Shown piece after piece: positions 28,810 through 43,136 of a stretch of DNA of 64,000 nucleotides. The stretch is from the NCBI RefSeq assembly GCF_000423205.1, contig NZ_AUHN01000009.1:62001-126000 (forward strand), read 5' to 3'. The stretch's first letter is position 1, and each line of letters opens with the position of its first letter. A program made the translations under genes and the position numbers. Source of the DNA: Jonesia quinghaiensis DSM 15701. GTDB taxonomy: Bacteria; Actinomycetota; Actinomycetes; Actinomycetales; Cellulomonadaceae. Below the pieces are notes generated by a model that was given only the letters and a program-made list of their open reading frames with translations, was not told where the DNA came from and did not search any database.

Positions 28810-29469
28810 TCACGCTCCCTTCACTGCGTTGCGTACGAGCACGACGCCACCCTTAGGGCCAGGAACTGCACCCTTGAGGAGGACGTAGCCCTTGTCAGCG
28901 TCAACTGCGTGGATGGTTAGGTTCTGCACAGTCATACGTTCGTTACCCATACGACCAGCCATACGGAGGCCCTTGAATACACGTGACGGTGTAGCAGCGG
29001 CACCGATTGAACCAGGCTTACGGTGGTTGCGGTGTGCACCGTGTGATGCACCAACCCCGGAGAAGCCGTGGCGCTTCATGACACCGGCGAAACCTTTACC
29101 CTTGGTTGTGCCGATGACATCAACCTTGGCGCCAGCTTCGAAGGCACCAGCGGTGACTTCTTGACCCAATGCGTAGTCAGCAGCATCTGAAGTGCGGATC
29201 TCTGTAACGTGACGGCGAGGAGTAACCCCAGCCTTCTCGAAGTGACCCTTCAGTGGCTTGGTGACCTTACGTGGGTCGATCTGTCCGGTAGCAACCTGAA
29301 GGGCTGCGTAACCGTCAGTTTCTACGGTGCGAATTTGGGTCACAACGTTTGGCTCAACTGCAACAACCGTTACAGGAACCAAGCGCCCGGCCTCATCCCA
29401 GACTTGGGTCATCCCAAGTTTCTTTCCGAGAACGGCCTTTACCGGCCGATCATTCTGCTGGGTAGTCAT
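28810..29469 (-). CDS. rplC: 50S ribosomal protein L3
   Basis: L3 approaches the peptidyl transferase centre. The 219-residue product has [20 protein letters not shown], the central [20 protein letters not shown] loop and a C-terminal [20 protein letters not shown]. It is second in the S10 block, 19 nt after rpsJ. Confidence 0.98.
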   Translation of the reverse strand: MTTQQNDRPVKAVLGKKLGMTQVWDEAGRLVPVTVVAVEPNVVTQIRTVETDGYAALQVATGQIDPRKVTKPLKGHFEKAGVTPRRHVTEIRTSDAADYALGQEVTAGAFEAGAKVDVIGTTKGKGFAGVMKRHGFSGVGASHGAHRNHRKPGSIGAAATPSRVFKGLRMAGRMGNERMTVQNLTIHAVDADKGYVLLKGAVPGPKGGVVLVRNAVKGA

Positions 29470-29488
29470 GAATGCTTCTCCCCCAGTC

Positions 29489-29797
29489 TCAGAGCTTGAT
29501 CTCGATGTTCACATCCGCAGGAAGGTCGAGACGCATAAGCGAATCCACTGCCTTTGGTGTGGGATCGATGATGTCGATAAGTCGCTTATGTGTGCGCATC
29601 TCAAAGTGCTCGCGACTGTCTTTGTACTTGTGAGGCGAACGGATAACGCAGAAAACGTTCTTTTCCGTTGGCAACGGCACCGGGCCCACGACCGTAGCAC
29701 CAGCGCGAGTGACCGTGTCGACGATCTTGCGCGCCGAACTGTCGATCACCTCGTGGTCGTAGGACTTGAGCCGGATGCGGATCTTCTGTCCCGCCAT
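29489..29797 (-). CDS. rpsJ: 30S ribosomal protein S10
   Basis: S10 (NusE) works in the 30S head and in antitermination with NusB. The 102-residue product starts [19 protein letters not shown] and has [20 protein letters not shown] and [23 protein letters not shown] at 29797 is set by homology; the ribosome binding site is weak (AGAAGAGAG, distant). It begins the S10 block. Confidence 0.97.
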   Translation of the reverse strand: MAGQKIRIRLKSYDHEVIDSSARKIVDTVTRAGATVVGPVPLPTEKNVFCVIRSPHKYKDSREHFEMRTHKRLIDIIDPTPKAVDSLMRLDLPADVNIEIKL

Positions 29798-30198
29798 GGC
29801 GTCGTCTGACTCTCTTCTCTCGAACCGCTTACTGTCCGACCCCCGCACTCGCGCGTGTCGCCTAGACGATCTGCGTTCATGCTCACGATTGTGTGGGCCG
29901 CTCATAGGTGAGAAGGGAAACCGAACGCAAGTTCAGTCGTCACCTTCACAACGTCTGCTTGCCTGTGTGAACCAGGGTTCATGGAGCGTCAATCTGAAAA
30001 TATCGCACAGAGAGCTCAACACTAATCCTAGGCAACTGCCCTGCGGCTCAACACACTGTTCGATATTTGAATGATCGCGCCCGTAACAGGCAACTCTTCA
30101 ATACTGCCATAAAGGCCGGGGAATTCCAACAGACTTGCTGTAAGTCACACGGGTTCATTGCACATGACCACTGCGAAGTAGTACTGAAGACTCTGACT

Positions 30199-30204
30199 AG
30201 TATA
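30199..30204 (-). promoter_or_regulatory. Candidate -10 box of the S10 operon promoter
   Basis: On the minus strand TATACT matches 5 of 6 consensus bases. No good -35 box is seen 16-19 nt upstream, so support is weak. Confidence 0.3.
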
Positions 30205-30295
30205 ACGCCCCAGCGTCTCTTTGTGTCGTTTCACGGCAGTGCCTGTGGATGGATTCAGTCACACCAACTAAGCCATTCTTTATGTCCGAACACAA

Positions 30296-30333
30296 AAAGT
30301 GGGCTGGTTGCCATAAGACAACCAGCCCACTTT
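30296..30333 (-). terminator. tuf terminator
   Basis: A 15-bp perfect stem (AAAGTGGGCTGGTTG) with an 8-nt loop lies 28 nt after the tuf stop, and the minus strand runs into TTTTTGTG. It is a typical intrinsic terminator closing the str operon. Confidence 0.87.
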
Positions 30334-30361
30334 GTGGATCAGAGATTCACTCAGATGAGAA

Positions 30362-31552
30362 TTACTCGTTCACCTTGGTGACACGGCCTGAACCAACGGT
30401 GCGGCCACCCTCACGGATAGCGAAGCCGAGGCCCTCTTCCATAGCGATTGGCTGAATGAGCTCAACAGTCATTTCAGTGTTGTCGCCAGGCATGACCATC
30501 TCAGTACCCTCAGGAAGGGTGATGACACCAGTTACGTCCGTGGTACGGAAGTAGAACTGTGGACGGTAGTTTGAGTAGAACGGGTTGTGACGCCCACCCT
30601 CGTCCTTGTTCAGGATGTAGACCTGAGCTTCGAAGTTGGTGTGTGGGGTGATTGAACCAGGCTTAACAACAACCTGGCCACGCTCTACGTCTTCACGCTT
30701 GATTCCACGAAGCAGCAGCCCGGTGTTGTCACCAGCCTGAGCCTGTGTCATGGACTTGTGGAAGGTCTCGATACCGGTAACGGTGGTCTTCTGCGCTGGG
30801 CGGATACCAACGATTTCAACTTCGGAGTTCACATCGAGAACACCGCGGTCGACCTTACCAGTGACAACGGTTCCACGACCTGTGATCGTGAAGACGTCCT
30901 CAATTGGCATCAAGAATGGCTTGTCCAGGTCGCGCACTGGGTCTGGGACGTTGTTGTCCACAGCTTCCATGAGCTCTGCAACAGATTCCATCCACTTGGC
31001 GTCGCCTTCAAGTGCTTGGAAGCCTGAAACGCGAACGACAGGAGCGTTGTCACCGTCGAAGCCCTGAGCGGAAAGGAGTTCACGCACCTCCATCTCGACG
31101 AGTTCGAGGATTTCCTCGTCATCGACCATGTCGCACTTGTTGAGTGCAACGAGGAGGTAAGGAACACCAACCTGACGAGCAAGAAGAACGTGCTCGCGAG
31201 TCTGTGCCATTGGACCGTCGGTTGCTGCGACGACGAGGATAGCCCCGTCCATCTGAGCAGCACCGGTGATCATGTTCTTGATGTAGTCGGCGTGACCAGG
31301 GGCGTCAACGTGTGCGTAGTGACGCTTGTCCGTCTCGTACTCAATGTGCGAGATGTTGATCGTGATACCGCGCTGCTTTTCTTCAGGCGCCTTGTCGATC
31401 TCGTCAAACTTAAACTCTGGGTTCACGTCAGGGAACTTGTCGTGAAGCACCTTTGAGATCGCAGCAGTCAGCGTGGTCTTACCGTGGTCAACGTGACCGA
31501 TGGTACCGATGTTTACGTGCGGCTTGGTCCGCTCGAAAATGGCCTTCGCCAC
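30362..31552 (-). CDS. tuf: Elongation factor Tu
   Basis: EF-Tu delivers aminoacyl-tRNA to the ribosome. The 396-residue product has the G1 loop [16 protein letters not shown] (G3), NKCDM (G4) and complete domains 2 and 3. The start is GTG at 31552 (encoding [14 protein letters not shown]): AGGAGG lies 6 nt upstream. It is last in rpsL-rpsG-fusA-tuf; no second tuf gene is in the window. Confidence 0.98.
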   Translation of the reverse strand: MAKAIFERTKPHVNIGTIGHVDHGKTTLTAAISKVLHDKFPDVNPEFKFDEIDKAPEEKQRGITINISHIEYETDKRHYAHVDAPGHADYIKNMITGAAQMDGAILVVAATDGPMAQTREHVLLARQVGVPYLLVALNKCDMVDDEEILELVEMEVRELLSAQGFDGDNAPVVRVSGFQALEGDAKWMESVAELMEAVDNNVPDPVRDLDKPFLMPIEDVFTITGRGTVVTGKVDRGVLDVNSEVEIVGIRPAQKTTVTGIETFHKSMTQAQAGDNTGLLLRGIKREDVERGQVVVKPGSITPHTNFEAQVYILNKDEGGRHNPFYSNYRPQFYFRTTDVTGVITLPEGTEMVMPGDNTEMTVELIQPIAMEEGLGFAIREGGRTVGSGRVTKVNE

Positions 31553-31682
31553 TGGGGTCCTCCTGGGACTTGGGTAGTTTTGCCGAACGTGCAAATACTA
31601 ACTCAAATAGAGTTCACGTATCTGCGGGGCGGCGGTCGCTACAGGTTGATGTGATGTTTTCTCAGTTCGACCTGTGGGGAAC

Positions 31683-33782
<2,100 letters not shown>

Positions 33783-33835
33783 GGGGTTACCTCTTACTGG
33801 TGGGGAACAGGCCAAGTATTGCGACCAACTGGTAC

Positions 33836-33864
33836 ATGGTGGCGCCGCAGTGCGACGCCACCAT
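33836..33864 (-). other. Hairpin between rpsG and fusA
   Basis: ATGGTGGCG and its complement form a 9-bp stem with an 11-nt loop in the 89-nt gap. It has no T tract, so it is more likely an mRNA processing or stability element than a full terminator. Confidence 0.45.
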
Positions 33865-33871
33865 ATAGAGA

Positions 33872-34342
33872 TTACCAGCGGTAGTGCGCGAAGGCCTTGT
33901 TCGATTCGGCCATCTTGTGCATGTCCTCGCGGCGCTTTACAGCTGCCCCGAGGCCGTTCGATGCGTCGAGGATCTCGTTCATGAGACGCTCTGTCATCGT
34001 CTTCTCACGACGAGCGCGTGAGTAGTCGACCAGCCAGCGAAGCGCAAGGGTGGTTGCACGTGCAGGACGAACCTCCACTGGCACCTGGTAGGTCGCACCA
34101 CCAACACGGCGAGAACGAACCTCGAGTGCTGGTCGGATGTTCTCGAGTGCGCGCTTAAGGATTACTACTGGGTCTGAGTCTGCCTTGTCGCGAACGCCTT
34201 CAAGGGCGCCGTACACGATGGACTCTGAAACGGACTTTTTGCCGTCCAGGAGAACCTTGTTGATCAATTGCGTCACAACCGGGGAACCATAAACAGGATC
34301 GGCGATTAGCGGACGCTTGGGGGCTGGACCCTTACGTGGCAT
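33872..34342 (-). CDS. rpsG: 30S ribosomal protein S7
   Basis: S7 organises the 30S head near the E site and in enterobacteria represses the str operon. The 156-residue product starts [20 protein letters not shown] and has [20 protein letters not shown] and [16 protein letters not shown]. It follows rpsL by 1 nt. Confidence 0.98.
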   Translation of the reverse strand: MPRKGPAPKRPLIADPVYGSPVVTQLINKVLLDGKKSVSESIVYGALEGVRDKADSDPVVILKRALENIRPALEVRSRRVGGATYQVPVEVRPARATTLALRWLVDYSRARREKTMTERLMNEILDASNGLGAAVKRREDMHKMAESNKAFAHYRW

Positions 34343-34343
34343 G

Positions 34344-34718
34344 TCAGCTCTTCTCCTTCTTCGCGCCGTAAAGGCTGCGAGCCTGCTTGCGGTTCTTCAC
34401 ACCTTGGGTGTCGAGCGCGCCGCGGATGATCTTGTAACGTACACCGGGAAGGTCCTTAACACGCCCACCACGAACAAGCACGATGGAGTGCTCTTGGAGG
34501 TTGTGTCCCACGCCCGGGATGTATGCGGTAACTTCGACACCGCTGGAGAGCTTTACACGAGCTACCTTACGGAGCGCCGAGTTAGGCTTCTTCGGTGTGG
34601 TTGTGTAGACGCGGGTGCACACACCGCGCCGTTGAGGGGAACCTTTGAGGGCAGGAGTCTTTGACTTCCCAACCTTCGACGTCCGCCCCTTACGGACGAG
34701 CTGCTGGATAGTGGGCAC
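34344..34718 (-). CDS. rpsL: 30S ribosomal protein S12
   Basis: S12 monitors decoding and is the classical streptomycin target. The 124-residue product has [20 protein letters not shown] and [20 protein letters not shown]; the two lysines usually changed in resistant strains are present. The start is GTG at 34718 (encoding [12 protein letters not shown]) with GGAG 5 nt upstream. Confidence 0.98.
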   Translation of the reverse strand: MPTIQQLVRKGRTSKVGKSKTPALKGSPQRRGVCTRVYTTTPKKPNSALRKVARVKLSSGVEVTAYIPGVGHNLQEHSIVLVRGGRVKDLPGVRYKIIRGALDTQGVKNRKQARSLYGAKKEKS

Positions 34719-35039
34719 TATTACTCCGTGTCTTTTCGAGCCAGCCGAGATCTCTCGGCTGTGGCTACATGGTTTGTATCGGCCTTCCAACGTACCGGGC
34801 GCTCACGGGCACACCACAGCACAGGCTGCGATACGCCACGTTCCACCGGCTCGATGGCCCAACGAGATCTGTCAGAAATTTCGCATGGGGTACCTACAAA
34901 AATATCGTCATGTCATCTCTTGCGAGAGCACATCTCCCCCAGACACGCGTTTTCTGACATTGCGCGGGTGGTACAAGAGTGCTGTGCGACCGATGGTCGA
35001 CGTTCAAGAGGCGACCTGCGACAGCAGGCACATTTCTCT

Positions 35040-35068
35040 AGGATACCGCCGAGTCATTCACCAGTCAA
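35040..35068 (-). promoter_or_regulatory. Promoter of the str operon
   Basis: On the minus strand TTGACT (35063-35068) is followed after exactly 17 nt by TATCCT (35040-35045). This is the best sigma-70-type promoter in the cluster; the transcript would begin near 35033. Confidence 0.65.
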
Positions 35069-35122
35069 AGTGCTCTGGCGCACAGAATTACTCGCTACCT
35101 CTGGGGTGTCCTGCAGAAACAA

Positions 35123-35161
35123 CAATGGGGGGCACCTAAGACAACTAGGCACACCCCATTG
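35123..35161 (-). terminator. rpoC terminator-like hairpin
   Basis: CAATGGGG pairs with CCCCATTG, extended by an imperfect inner stem, 11 nt after the rpoC stop. The T tract is absent, so this call is moderate. Confidence 0.5.
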
Positions 35162-35171
35162 CTACTAATGA

Positions 35172-38100
35172 CTAGCGGAAGTCAGGGAACTCGATGTCAT
35201 CGAGAGAAATGGTGTCTCCACCAAACCCTGAACCGGAGAAGTCGATTTCGTCGTACCCAAAGTTCGGGTACAACTCAGCTTTCGCTTCCTCAGTTGGCTC
35301 AACACTGACATTGCGGTAACGAGGAAGACCCGTACCAGCAGGGATGAGCTTACCGAGAATGACGTTCTCCTTCAGACCAAGCAGAGGATCACGTCGTCCA
35401 GACATTGCCGCTTCAGTGAGCACACGAGTGGTCTCCTGGAACGACGCTGCTGATAGCCATGAATCAGTTGCCAGCGATGCCTTAGTGATACCCATAAGCT
35501 CTGGGCGACCAGAAGCTGGGGTTCCACCCGTTGACAACGATGAACGGTTCGCATCTTCGAAGCGAGAACGCTCAGCGAGTTCACCAGGCAGAAGGTTCGT
35601 GGTTCCAGAATCGAGCACCGTCACGCGACGCAACATCTGACGCACGATAACTTCAATGTGCTTGTCGTGGATGTCCACACCCTGTGAGCGGTAAACCTCT
35701 TGAACCTCATCAACCAAGTGCTTTTGAGTCGCACGTGGGCCGAGGATACGCAGAACCTTCTTGGGGTCAACGGCACCCTGAACCAGCTGAGTACCAACAC
35801 CAACCTGCTGTCCATCCTGAACCAACAGACGAGCACGCTTGGAGACTTGGTAGGAAATCTCTTCGGAGTCATCAGAAGGAACAAGAACGATCTGCCGGCT
35901 GCGGTCACCGTCTTCAATACGCACAGTCCCGGTGTACTCAGCGATTGGTGCTTCACCCTTAGGTGTACGCGCCTCGAAGAGCTCAGTAACACGAGGAAGA
36001 CCCTGCGTAATGTCATCTGCGGATGCCACACCACCGGTGTGGAAGGTACGCATCGTCAGCTGGGTACCAGGCTCACCGATGGACTGCGCTGCAATAATAC
36101 CAACAGCCTCACCAATGTCGACGAGCTTGCCAGTAGCAAGTGAACGTCCGTAGCACTTCGCGCACGTTCCAACACGCGATTCACACGTCAGAACGGAACG
36201 GACCTTGAGGTTGTGCACGCCGGAAGCAACAAGCTGGTCGATGAGTAGGTCACCGACATCGTCTCCAGCGTGGCCAATGACAACGCCATCAACCTCAACG
36301 TCTTGAGCCAGCGTACGAGTGTAGATCGATTGCTCGACCTTCTCGTGGCGGACCAAGGTACCGTCACCGATGTCTTCACCAACTGGCAACGACAAACCAC
36401 GTTCTGTGCCACAGTCTGGCTCACGAACGATGACGTCTTGTGAAACGTCAACCAGACGACGGGTGAGGTACCCGGAGTCTGCTGTACGCAACGCGGTGTC
36501 AGCAAGTCCCTTACGGGCACCGTGGGTCGCGATGAAGTATTCCAGAACCGACAAGCCCTCACGGTAGTTGGACTTAATTGGGCGAGGAATGATGTCACCC
36601 TTAGGGTTTGCCACCAACCCACGCATACCAGCGATCTGGCGAACCTGCATCCAGTTACCACGCGCACCGGAACCAACCATACGGAACACAGTGTTGCGAG
36701 CCGGGAAGTTGTCCTGCATCGCCTTAGCAACCTTGTCCGTTGCCTGCGTCCAGATCTCGATGAGTTCCTGACGGCGCTCATCATCGGTGATCAGACCCTT
36801 GTCGTACTGTTGCTGGATCTTCAAGGCCTTAGCCTCGTGGTCCGCAAGGATCTCAGCCTTCGCTGATGGGGTAGCGACATCGGAGATCGCAATGGAAACA
36901 CCGGAACGGGTTGCCCAGCGGAAGCCGGCTTCCTTCAGTGCGTCCAGTGATTCAGCAACCTCAACCTTGGGGTAGGTTTCAGCAAGCTCGTTCACAATCT
37001 GCGACAGCTTCTTCTTGTCGACCACCGTGTTGACGTATGGGTAGTCAACGGGAAGCAGCTCGTTGAACAGTGCACGTCCAAGAGTGGTTTCAACCACGAT
37101 GGGTTCACCCAGCTGCCAGTCTTCTGGAGCAGTCCAGCCCTTCTTCGGTGGAATGAACCCATCCATGCGCACCTTGATAGGGGCGTTGAGGTCCAATGAA
37201 CCAGCGTCGAAAGCCATGATCGCTTCGGAGACGTGAGAGAACGCACGGCCTGCGCCGATGGGGTCTTCGCGCTCTGAGGTCAAGTGGAACAAACCGATGA
37301 TCATGTCCTGTGAAGGCATAGTCACGGGGCGTCCGTCTGATGGCTTCAGAATGTTGTTCGAGGAGAGCATCAAGATGCGCGCCTCGGCTTGCGCCTCAGA
37401 AGACAGCGGCAAGTGAACAGCCATCTGGTCACCATCGAAGTCAGCGTTGAACGCTGCACAGACGAGTGGGTGCAAGTGAATCGCTTTACCCTCAACGAGT
37501 TGGGGTTCAAACGCCTGGATACCCAAACGGTGCAGGGTTGGTGCACGGTTCAGCAACACTGGGTGCTCAGTAATGACCTCTTCGAGGACATCCCAGACCA
37601 CGGAGCGTCCACGTTCAACCATCCGCTTAGCAGACTTGATGTTTTGGGCGTGGTTCAAATCGACAAGACGCTTCATGACGAAGGGCTTGAAGAGTTCCAG
37701 AGCCATCTGCTTAGGCAGACCACACTGGTGGAGTTTCAAGGTTGGGCCAACCACGATGACGGAACGTCCTGAGTAGTCAACACGCTTACCCAAGAGGTTC
37801 TGACGGAAACGTCCTTGCTTACCCTTGAGCATGTCTGAGATGGACTTCAGTGGGCGGTTACCTGGACCGGTAACTGGGCGTCCACGACGTCCGTTATCGA
37901 ACAATGAGTCCACAGCTTCTTGAAGCATGCGCTTTTCGTTGTTCACGATAATCTCTGGTGCACCGAGGTCCAACAGACGCTTCAGTCGGTTGTTACGGTT
38001 GATGACACGACGGTAAAGGTCGTTCAGGTCAGAGGTGGCAAAGCGTCCACCGTCGAGCTGCACCATGGGGCGAAGGTCTGGTGGGATCACAGGAACAACG

Positions 38101-39044
38101 TCAAGCACCATTGCTGATGGCTTGTTCGTTGTGGTGAGGAACGCGTTGATGACCTTGAGACGCTTCAGCGCACGGGTCTTCTTCTGGCCCTTTCCTGTGC
38201 GGATGATTTCGCGCAGGTTTTCTGCTTCAGCGGTGAGATCGTAGCTCTCTAGGCGCTTCTGGATTGCCGCAGCACCCATGGACGCTTCGAAGTAGGTGCC
38301 GTAACGGTCCTGAAGTTCACGGAAGATCAGTTCGTCGCCTTCGAGGTCAGAGACCTTGAGGCTCTTGAACTTGTCCCAGACGAGATCCAGGCGTTCCAAT
38401 TCGATGTCTGAACGCTTGCGAATTTGCGCCATCTCGCGCTCAGCAGCATCGCGAACCTTGCGACGCTGATCGGCGCGTGCACCATCAGCTTCAAGCTGTG
38501 CGAGGTCTGCTTCGAGCTTTTCAGCGCGCGTGTTGATGTCGTTGTCGCGGCGATCTTCGATCTCTTTGCGCTCAACGTCGATTTCGTTTTGGAGGTTTGG
38601 CAGGTCCTCTTGGCGTCCCTCGACGTCCACGGACGTCACCATGTACGCAGCAAAGTAAATGACCTTTTCGAGGTCTTTTGGTGCGAGGTCCAGCAAGTAC
38701 CCTAGACGTGAAGGCACACCCTTGAAGAACCAGATGTGTGTGACAGGAGCGGCGAGCTCGATGTGCCCCATTCGCTCACGACGTACTTTGGAGCGGGTGA
38801 CCTCAACGCCACAACGCTCACAGATGATGCCCTTGAACCGGACTCGCTTGTACTTACCGCAGTAGCACTCCCAGTCACGGGTGGGACCAAAGATTTTTTC
38901 GCAGAAGAGGCCGTCCTTCTCAGGCTTGAGAGTACGGTAGTTGATGGTCTCAGGCTTCTTAACTTCGCCATAAGACCAGGTGCGGATGTCCTCGGCAGTT
39001 GCCAGTCCGATACGCAGCTCGTCGAATTCAGTGACGTCGAGCAA
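35172..39044 (-). CDS. rpoC: RNA polymerase beta' subunit
   Basis: Beta' carries the catalytic magnesium of RNA polymerase. The 1290-residue product starts [20 protein letters not shown] and has the N-terminal zinc site (CYCGKYK and CERCGVEVT), the catalytic [12 protein letters not shown], the bridge-helix region and a second zinc site ([19 protein letters not shown]). The long charged helical insert near residues 150-230 is the form usual in actinobacteria. It begins 124 nt after rpoB. Confidence 0.99.
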   Translation of the reverse strand: MLDVTEFDELRIGLATAEDIRTWSYGEVKKPETINYRTLKPEKDGLFCEKIFGPTRDWECYCGKYKRVRFKGIICERCGVEVTRSKVRRERMGHIELAAPVTHIWFFKGVPSRLGYLLDLAPKDLEKVIYFAAYMVTSVDVEGRQEDLPNLQNEIDVERKEIEDRRDNDINTRAEKLEADLAQLEADGARADQRRKVRDAAEREMAQIRKRSDIELERLDLVWDKFKSLKVSDLEGDELIFRELQDRYGTYFEASMGAAAIQKRLESYDLTAEAENLREIIRTGKGQKKTRALKRLKVINAFLTTTNKPSAMVLDVVPVIPPDLRPMVQLDGGRFATSDLNDLYRRVINRNNRLKRLLDLGAPEIIVNNEKRMLQEAVDSLFDNGRRGRPVTGPGNRPLKSISDMLKGKQGRFRQNLLGKRVDYSGRSVIVVGPTLKLHQCGLPKQMALELFKPFVMKRLVDLNHAQNIKSAKRMVERGRSVVWDVLEEVITEHPVLLNRAPTLHRLGIQAFEPQLVEGKAIHLHPLVCAAFNADFDGDQMAVHLPLSSEAQAEARILMLSSNNILKPSDGRPVTMPSQDMIIGLFHLTSEREDPIGAGRAFSHVSEAIMAFDAGSLDLNAPIKVRMDGFIPPKKGWTAPEDWQLGEPIVVETTLGRALFNELLPVDYPYVNTVVDKKKLSQIVNELAETYPKVEVAESLDALKEAGFRWATRSGVSIAISDVATPSAKAEILADHEAKALKIQQQYDKGLITDDERRQELIEIWTQATDKVAKAMQDNFPARNTVFRMVGSGARGNWMQVRQIAGMRGLVANPKGDIIPRPIKSNYREGLSVLEYFIATHGARKGLADTALRTADSGYLTRRLVDVSQDVIVREPDCGTERGLSLPVGEDIGDGTLVRHEKVEQSIYTRTLAQDVEVDGVVIGHAGDDVGDLLIDQLVASGVHNLKVRSVLTCESRVGTCAKCYGRSLATGKLVDIGEAVGIIAAQSIGEPGTQLTMRTFHTGGVASADDITQGLPRVTELFEARTPKGEAPIAEYTGTVRIEDGDRSRQIVLVPSDDSEEISYQVSKRARLLVQDGQQVGVGTQLVQGAVDPKKVLRILGPRATQKHLVDEVQEVYRSQGVDIHDKHIEVIVRQMLRRVTVLDSGTTNLLPGELAERSRFEDANRSSLSTGGTPASGRPELMGITKASLATDSWLSAASFQETTRVLTEAAMSGRRDPLLGLKENVILGKLIPAGTGLPRYRNVSVEPTEEAKAELYPNFGYDEIDFSGSGFGGDTISLDDIEFPDFR

Positions 39045-39168
39045 GGTGTCCTACTTCCTTCGTTTGCCTTCAAGATGGGTTGTTCTGGAAGGCACGGTGG
39101 AGGTGTTACAGAAATGTGGCTTGTATGGGTGGGCATCGCCCCACGATGCCCACCCATAGAGGTGAGAT

Positions 39169-42100
39169 TTAGATCTCGTCGATGCTCGATGCAGCGTTGG
39201 GCCGGCGAGAGAGGTCGATGCCTAGCTCTTCGGCTGCACGGTATACCTCGTCGTCGTTCTCGCGCATCTCGATGGAAACACCATCTGATGAGAGAACTTC
39301 AACGTTGAGGCATAGCGACTGCATTTCTTTGAGGAGAACCTTGAACGACTCGGGGATTCCGGAGTCTGGGATGTTCTCACCCTTAACGATCGCCTCATAG
39401 ACCTTGACACGCCCGGGGACGTCGTCCGACTTGATGGTGAGCAGTTCCTGAAGCGTGTATGCAGCACCGTACGCTTCCAGAGCCCACACCTCCATCTCAC
39501 CAAATCGCTGTCCACCGAATTGTGCCTTACCACCGAGTGGCTGCTGGGTGATCATGGAGTACGGACCAGTGGACCGTGCGTGAATCTTGTCATCCACCAA
39601 GTGGTGGAGTTTCAAGATGTACATGTAACCCACGGAGATCGGCTCTGGGAACGGTTCACCGGAGCGACCGTCAAAGAGACGAGCTTTACCGTCTGGCCGG
39701 ACCATTCGTTCACCATCACGGTTAGGCATGGTGGACTGCAAAAGCCCGATCAGTGCGTCTTCTTCAAGACCATCGAACACAGGTGTTGCAACCGGAGTAC
39801 CAGCAGTAGATGTTTGAGCGTAAGAAGGAATCTTGTCCTTCCAGGCCAAGTCACCTTCTGTTGCCAGCGCGGTGTCCCATCCTTGGTTAGCGATCCATCC
39901 GAGGTGCACCTCAAGTACCTGTCCGACGTTCATACGCCCTGGAACACCCATGGGGTTCAGGATGACGTCAACAGCGGTTCCGTCTTCGAGGAACGGCATG
40001 TCTTCAACAGGCAGGATTGTCGAGATGACACCCTTGTTACCGTGACGACCAGCCAACTTGTCACCAGCGGTGATCTTACGACGCTGCGCGATGTAGACGC
40101 GGACCAGTTCGTTGACACCAGCGGGCAACTCATCGCCGTCTTCACGGTTAAAGGTACGGATCGCGATGACGGTTCCCGATTCACCGTGTGGAACCTTCAG
40201 GGATGTGTCACGCACTTCGCGTGCCTTCTCACCAAAGATTGCACGCAGTAGGCGCTCTTCAGGGGTAAGTTCGGTCTCTCCCTTAGGAGTTACCTTTCCA
40301 ACGAGAATGTCACCAGAAGACACCTCGGCACCGATTCGGATAATTCCTCGCTCGTCAAGATCTGCGAGGACATCTTCCGAAACATTCGGGATGTCACGCG
40401 TGATCTCTTCTGGGCCAAGCTTGGTGTCGCGTGCGTCGATCTCGTGTTCTTCGATGTGAATCGAAGAAAGGACATCATCTTGGACAAGGCGCTGCGACAG
40501 AATGATCGCGTCCTCGAAGTTGTGCCCTTCCCATGACATAAACGCCACGAGCAAGTTACGCCCCAGTGCGAGCTCTCCACCATCAGTGGCTGGACCGTCT
40601 GCAAGGACAGATCCCACCTCTACGCGCTCACCAGTGAAGGCAATCACACGCTGGTTGTACGAGGTGCCCTGGTTTGAACGGCGGAACTTCGATGCTCGGT
40701 ATGAACTTGTTGTTCCGTCATCGTTGGCAACAACGATGAGGTCAGCTGAGACCTCGGTGATGACACCAGGTTTTGTCGCAACGATGACGTCACCTGCGTC
40801 AACAGCCGCACGCCACTCCATACCGGTTCCCACGTAAGGAGCCTCTGAGCGAACCAACGGCACAGCTTGACGCTGCATGTTGGCTCCCATGAGCGCACGG
40901 TTAGCGTCGTCGTGCTCAAGGAATGGGATCAATGCCGTAGCAACCGAAACCATCTGGCGTGGTGACACGTCCATGTAGTCCACTGCGACGCCGAGGACGT
41001 CGTCAGTTTCGCCACCCTTGGTACGGACCAACACGCGCTCTTGAGCGAATGAACCGTCCTCGTTCAGAGGGGTGTTTGCCTGTGCGATAACGTAACGGTC
41101 TTCATCATCTGCAGTCAGGTAAACGAGGTCTTCGGTCACGCGACCATCTTCAACCCTGCGGTATGGGGTCTCGATGAAGCCGAAGGGGTTGATGCGACCA
41201 AATGATGCCAGCGAACCAATCAGACCAATGTTCGGGCCTTCTGGTGTTTCGATGGGGCACATACGGCCGTAGTGGGATGGGTGAACGTCACGCACTTCCA
41301 TGCCTGCGCGGTCACGAGAAAGACCACCTGGGCCCAGGGCTGACAAGCGACGCTTGTGAGTCAACCCTGCAAGTGGGTTGTTCTGGTCCATGAACTGCGA
41401 CAACTGGGATGTTCCGAAGAATTCCTTAATTGCTGCAACAACAGGCCGAATGTTGATCAGTGTCTGAGGCGCGATGGCTTCGACGTCTTGAGTTGTCATT
41501 CGCTCGCGAACGACACGCTCCATACGTGACAGACCAGTACGGATCTGGTTCTGGATCAGTTCACCAACTGCACGGATACGGCGGTTACCGAAGTGGTCAA
41601 TGTCGTCCGTTTCAACACGGATGTTAACTGGGCCACTCTCGTGCTGAGCAGTAAGTGATGTCTTGTCTGCGTGGAGCGCAGCAAGGTACTTAATCGTCGA
41701 GACAATGTCCTCAAGGGTGAGGACTGACTGATCGATGGCTGCGTCTACACCGATTTTTTTGTTGACCTTGTAGCGACCAACCTTGGCGAGGTCATAACGC
41801 TTTGACTTGAAGTAGAAGTTCTCCAAGAGGTTGCGTCCAGCTTCAGCTGTTGGTGGCTCGCCTGGGCGGATCTTGCGGTACAAGTCAACAAGTGCTTCAT
41901 CAGCAGTGTGGACGGAGTCCTTTTCGAGTGCATCAAGCACTACTGGGAACTCAGCAAAGGATTCCCGGATCTCTGATTCCGACATGCCCAGTGCTTTGAG
42001 GAGCACGGTAACCGATTGCTTACGCTTACGGTCAACACGCACGCCGACAGCATCACGCTTGTCGATTTCAAACTCCAGCCACGCACCGCGCGACGGGATG

Positions 42101-42681
42101 ATCTTCGCTGACAAAATGTCTTTGTCGCTGGTCTTGTCCGGGGTGCGCTCAAAGTACACGCCTGGGGAGCGGACCAACTGAGAGACAACGACACGCTCTG
42201 TGCCGTTGATGATGAAGGTGCCGCGCTCAGTCATCAAGGGGAAGTCACCCATGAAGACTGTCTGGCTTTTAATTTCGCCAGTGTTGTAGTTGAAGAACTC
42301 AGCAGTTACGAAGAGTGGTGCGGCGAAGGTAAAGTCCTTATCCTTGCACTCGTCAGCTGTGTGCTTTGGTGGCTCGAATCGGTAATTCGAGAACGAGAGG
42401 GACATCGTTTGACCGAAGTCCTCAATCGGTGAAATCTCTTGAAAAACTTCTTCCAGACCGGAAGTTTCTGGTACGTCTTTACGACCTGCTGATTTCGCAG
42501 CTTCGACGCGTGCTCGCCAGCGATCATGGCCAATGAGCCAGTCAAAGCTGTCGACCTGCAGACCTAGAAGGTCTGGCACCTCGAGAGGCTCGTAGATCTT
42601 TGCAAATGAGACACGTCGTGACACAGTGCGTTGAGCAATTGCGTCGGCGGTCGGAGCAGAAGGGGTGCGCGAGGCAGCCAA
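39169..42681 (-). CDS. rpoB: RNA polymerase beta subunit
   Basis: Beta forms one pincer of RNA polymerase. The 1170-residue product contains the rifampicin-region segment [20 protein letters not shown] followed by [18 protein letters not shown]; the Asp, His and Ser residues usually mutated in resistant strains are intact. The C-terminal [18 protein letters not shown] is present. The start is TTG at 42681 (encoding [11 protein letters not shown]), supported by GGGAAGGA 7 nt upstream; the frame upstream shows no homology. Confidence 0.98.
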   Translation of the reverse strand: MAASRTPSAPTADAIAQRTVSRRVSFAKIYEPLEVPDLLGLQVDSFDWLIGHDRWRARVEAAKSAGRKDVPETSGLEEVFQEISPIEDFGQTMSLSFSNYRFEPPKHTADECKDKDFTFAAPLFVTAEFFNYNTGEIKSQTVFMGDFPLMTERGTFIINGTERVVVSQLVRSPGVYFERTPDKTSDKDILSAKIIPSRGAWLEFEIDKRDAVGVRVDRKRKQSVTVLLKALGMSESEIRESFAEFPVVLDALEKDSVHTADEALVDLYRKIRPGEPPTAEAGRNLLENFYFKSKRYDLAKVGRYKVNKKIGVDAAIDQSVLTLEDIVSTIKYLAALHADKTSLTAQHESGPVNIRVETDDIDHFGNRRIRAVGELIQNQIRTGLSRMERVVRERMTTQDVEAIAPQTLINIRPVVAAIKEFFGTSQLSQFMDQNNPLAGLTHKRRLSALGPGGLSRDRAGMEVRDVHPSHYGRMCPIETPEGPNIGLIGSLASFGRINPFGFIETPYRRVEDGRVTEDLVYLTADDEDRYVIAQANTPLNEDGSFAQERVLVRTKGGETDDVLGVAVDYMDVSPRQMVSVATALIPFLEHDDANRALMGANMQRQAVPLVRSEAPYVGTGMEWRAAVDAGDVIVATKPGVITEVSADLIVVANDDGTTSSYRASKFRRSNQGTSYNQRVIAFTGERVEVGSVLADGPATDGGELALGRNLLVAFMSWEGHNFEDAIILSQRLVQDDVLSSIHIEEHEIDARDTKLGPEEITRDIPNVSEDVLADLDERGIIRIGAEVSSGDILVGKVTPKGETELTPEERLLRAIFGEKAREVRDTSLKVPHGESGTVIAIRTFNREDGDELPAGVNELVRVYIAQRRKITAGDKLAGRHGNKGVISTILPVEDMPFLEDGTAVDVILNPMGVPGRMNVGQVLEVHLGWIANQGWDTALATEGDLAWKDKIPSYAQTSTAGTPVATPVFDGLEEDALIGLLQSTMPNRDGERMVRPDGKARLFDGRSGEPFPEPISVGYMYILKLHHLVDDKIHARSTGPYSMITQQPLGGKAQFGGQRFGEMEVWALEAYGAAYTLQELLTIKSDDVPGRVKVYEAIVKGENIPDSGIPESFKVLLKEMQSLCLNVEVLSSDGVSIEMRENDDEVYRAAEELGIDLSRRPNAASSIDEI

Positions 42682-42880
42682 GAGGGGTCCTTCCCTGCGG
42701 TTCGTGTGCACGCTACTACGCCAACGTAAGTCACCCCTCAGACGTGTGCTGTTAGCCTGTGGAGTCCACAATTCAAGACACCGTATTAAGTGCCTAGTGA
42801 GTTCACTCCATCGCGTTCACCCGCATTATTTAGCAGGATCATGCTGGTAGTAATGAACTCTCTGTGTAGCCGCCCATGAG

Positions 42881-42896
42881 AAAAAAGCCCAAGGGC
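42881..42896 (-). terminator. Attenuator-like hairpin in the rpoBC leader
   Basis: GCCC-TT-GGGC followed by TTTTTT on the minus strand resembles a short intrinsic terminator soon after the predicted start. CCGCCC at 42870-42875 could pair with GGGCGG at 42893-42898 instead, so two exclusive folds are possible. Confidence 0.35.
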
Positions 42897-42920
42897 GGGC
42901 ATACGTTAGCGCAAACCGTT

Positions 42921-42950
42921 AGCATACCCGAGGTCGCCAAATAGGCGCAA
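42921..42950 (-). promoter_or_regulatory. Candidate rpoBC promoter
   Basis: On the minus strand TTGCGC (42945-42950) and TATGCT (42921-42926) are 18 nt apart. CGTTAGC is directly repeated at 42904 and 42918. The leader to rpoB would be about 230 nt. Confidence 0.4.
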
Positions 42951-43045
42951 GAAATGTCGGGCATGTCACGTGGCAACTTACTCTCAGAACAGACGCGCGG
43001 CACGTCATTCAAGGAGTGAAGTTGTGTTTTATCAGTGACGACGAA

Positions 43046-43078
43046 GCGACCCGCATCCACAAACTGGATACGGGTCGC
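43046..43078 (-). terminator. rplL downstream hairpin
   Basis: GCGACCCG/CGGGTCGC and ATCCA/TGGAT form a 13-bp stem with one internal mismatch and a 5-nt loop, 58 nt after the rplL stop. Partial termination between rplJL and rpoBC is known in other bacteria. Confidence 0.6.
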
Positions 43079-43136
43079 CTGCCAGCTGATCAGAGCATCG
43101 AGAAACGATGCATATACCCCGCGAGCGGGGCGTTGA

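Larger units (their letters stand above)
29798..30361. other. S10 operon leader and tuf downstream region
   Basis: About 560 nt without a credible gene. The tuf terminator lies at one end and a candidate promoter -10 box at 30199. The leader to rpsJ would then be about 390 nt, long enough for an autoregulatory RNA structure, which I could not define. Confidence 0.5.
34719..35171. other. str operon leader and rpoC downstream region
   Basis: About 450 nt with no credible gene. It contains an rpoC terminator-like hairpin and a good promoter for rpsL. The predicted rpsL leader is about 315 nt, with no further structure identified. Confidence 0.5.
42682..43136. other. rplL-rpoB intergenic region
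   Basis: About 455 nt without a gene. It holds the rplL hairpins, a candidate rpoB promoter, and a short GC stem followed by six T that could act as an attenuator in the rpoBC leader. Confidence 0.55.

Noticed and set aside
30362..31594. An upstream ATG for tuf at 31594
   Set aside because: The GTG at 31552 has a perfect AGGAGG site and gives the standard EF-Tu N-terminus.
39520..40251. A 243-residue plus-strand open frame inside rpoB
   Set aside because: Antisense shadow of a strongly conserved gene; no start signal.
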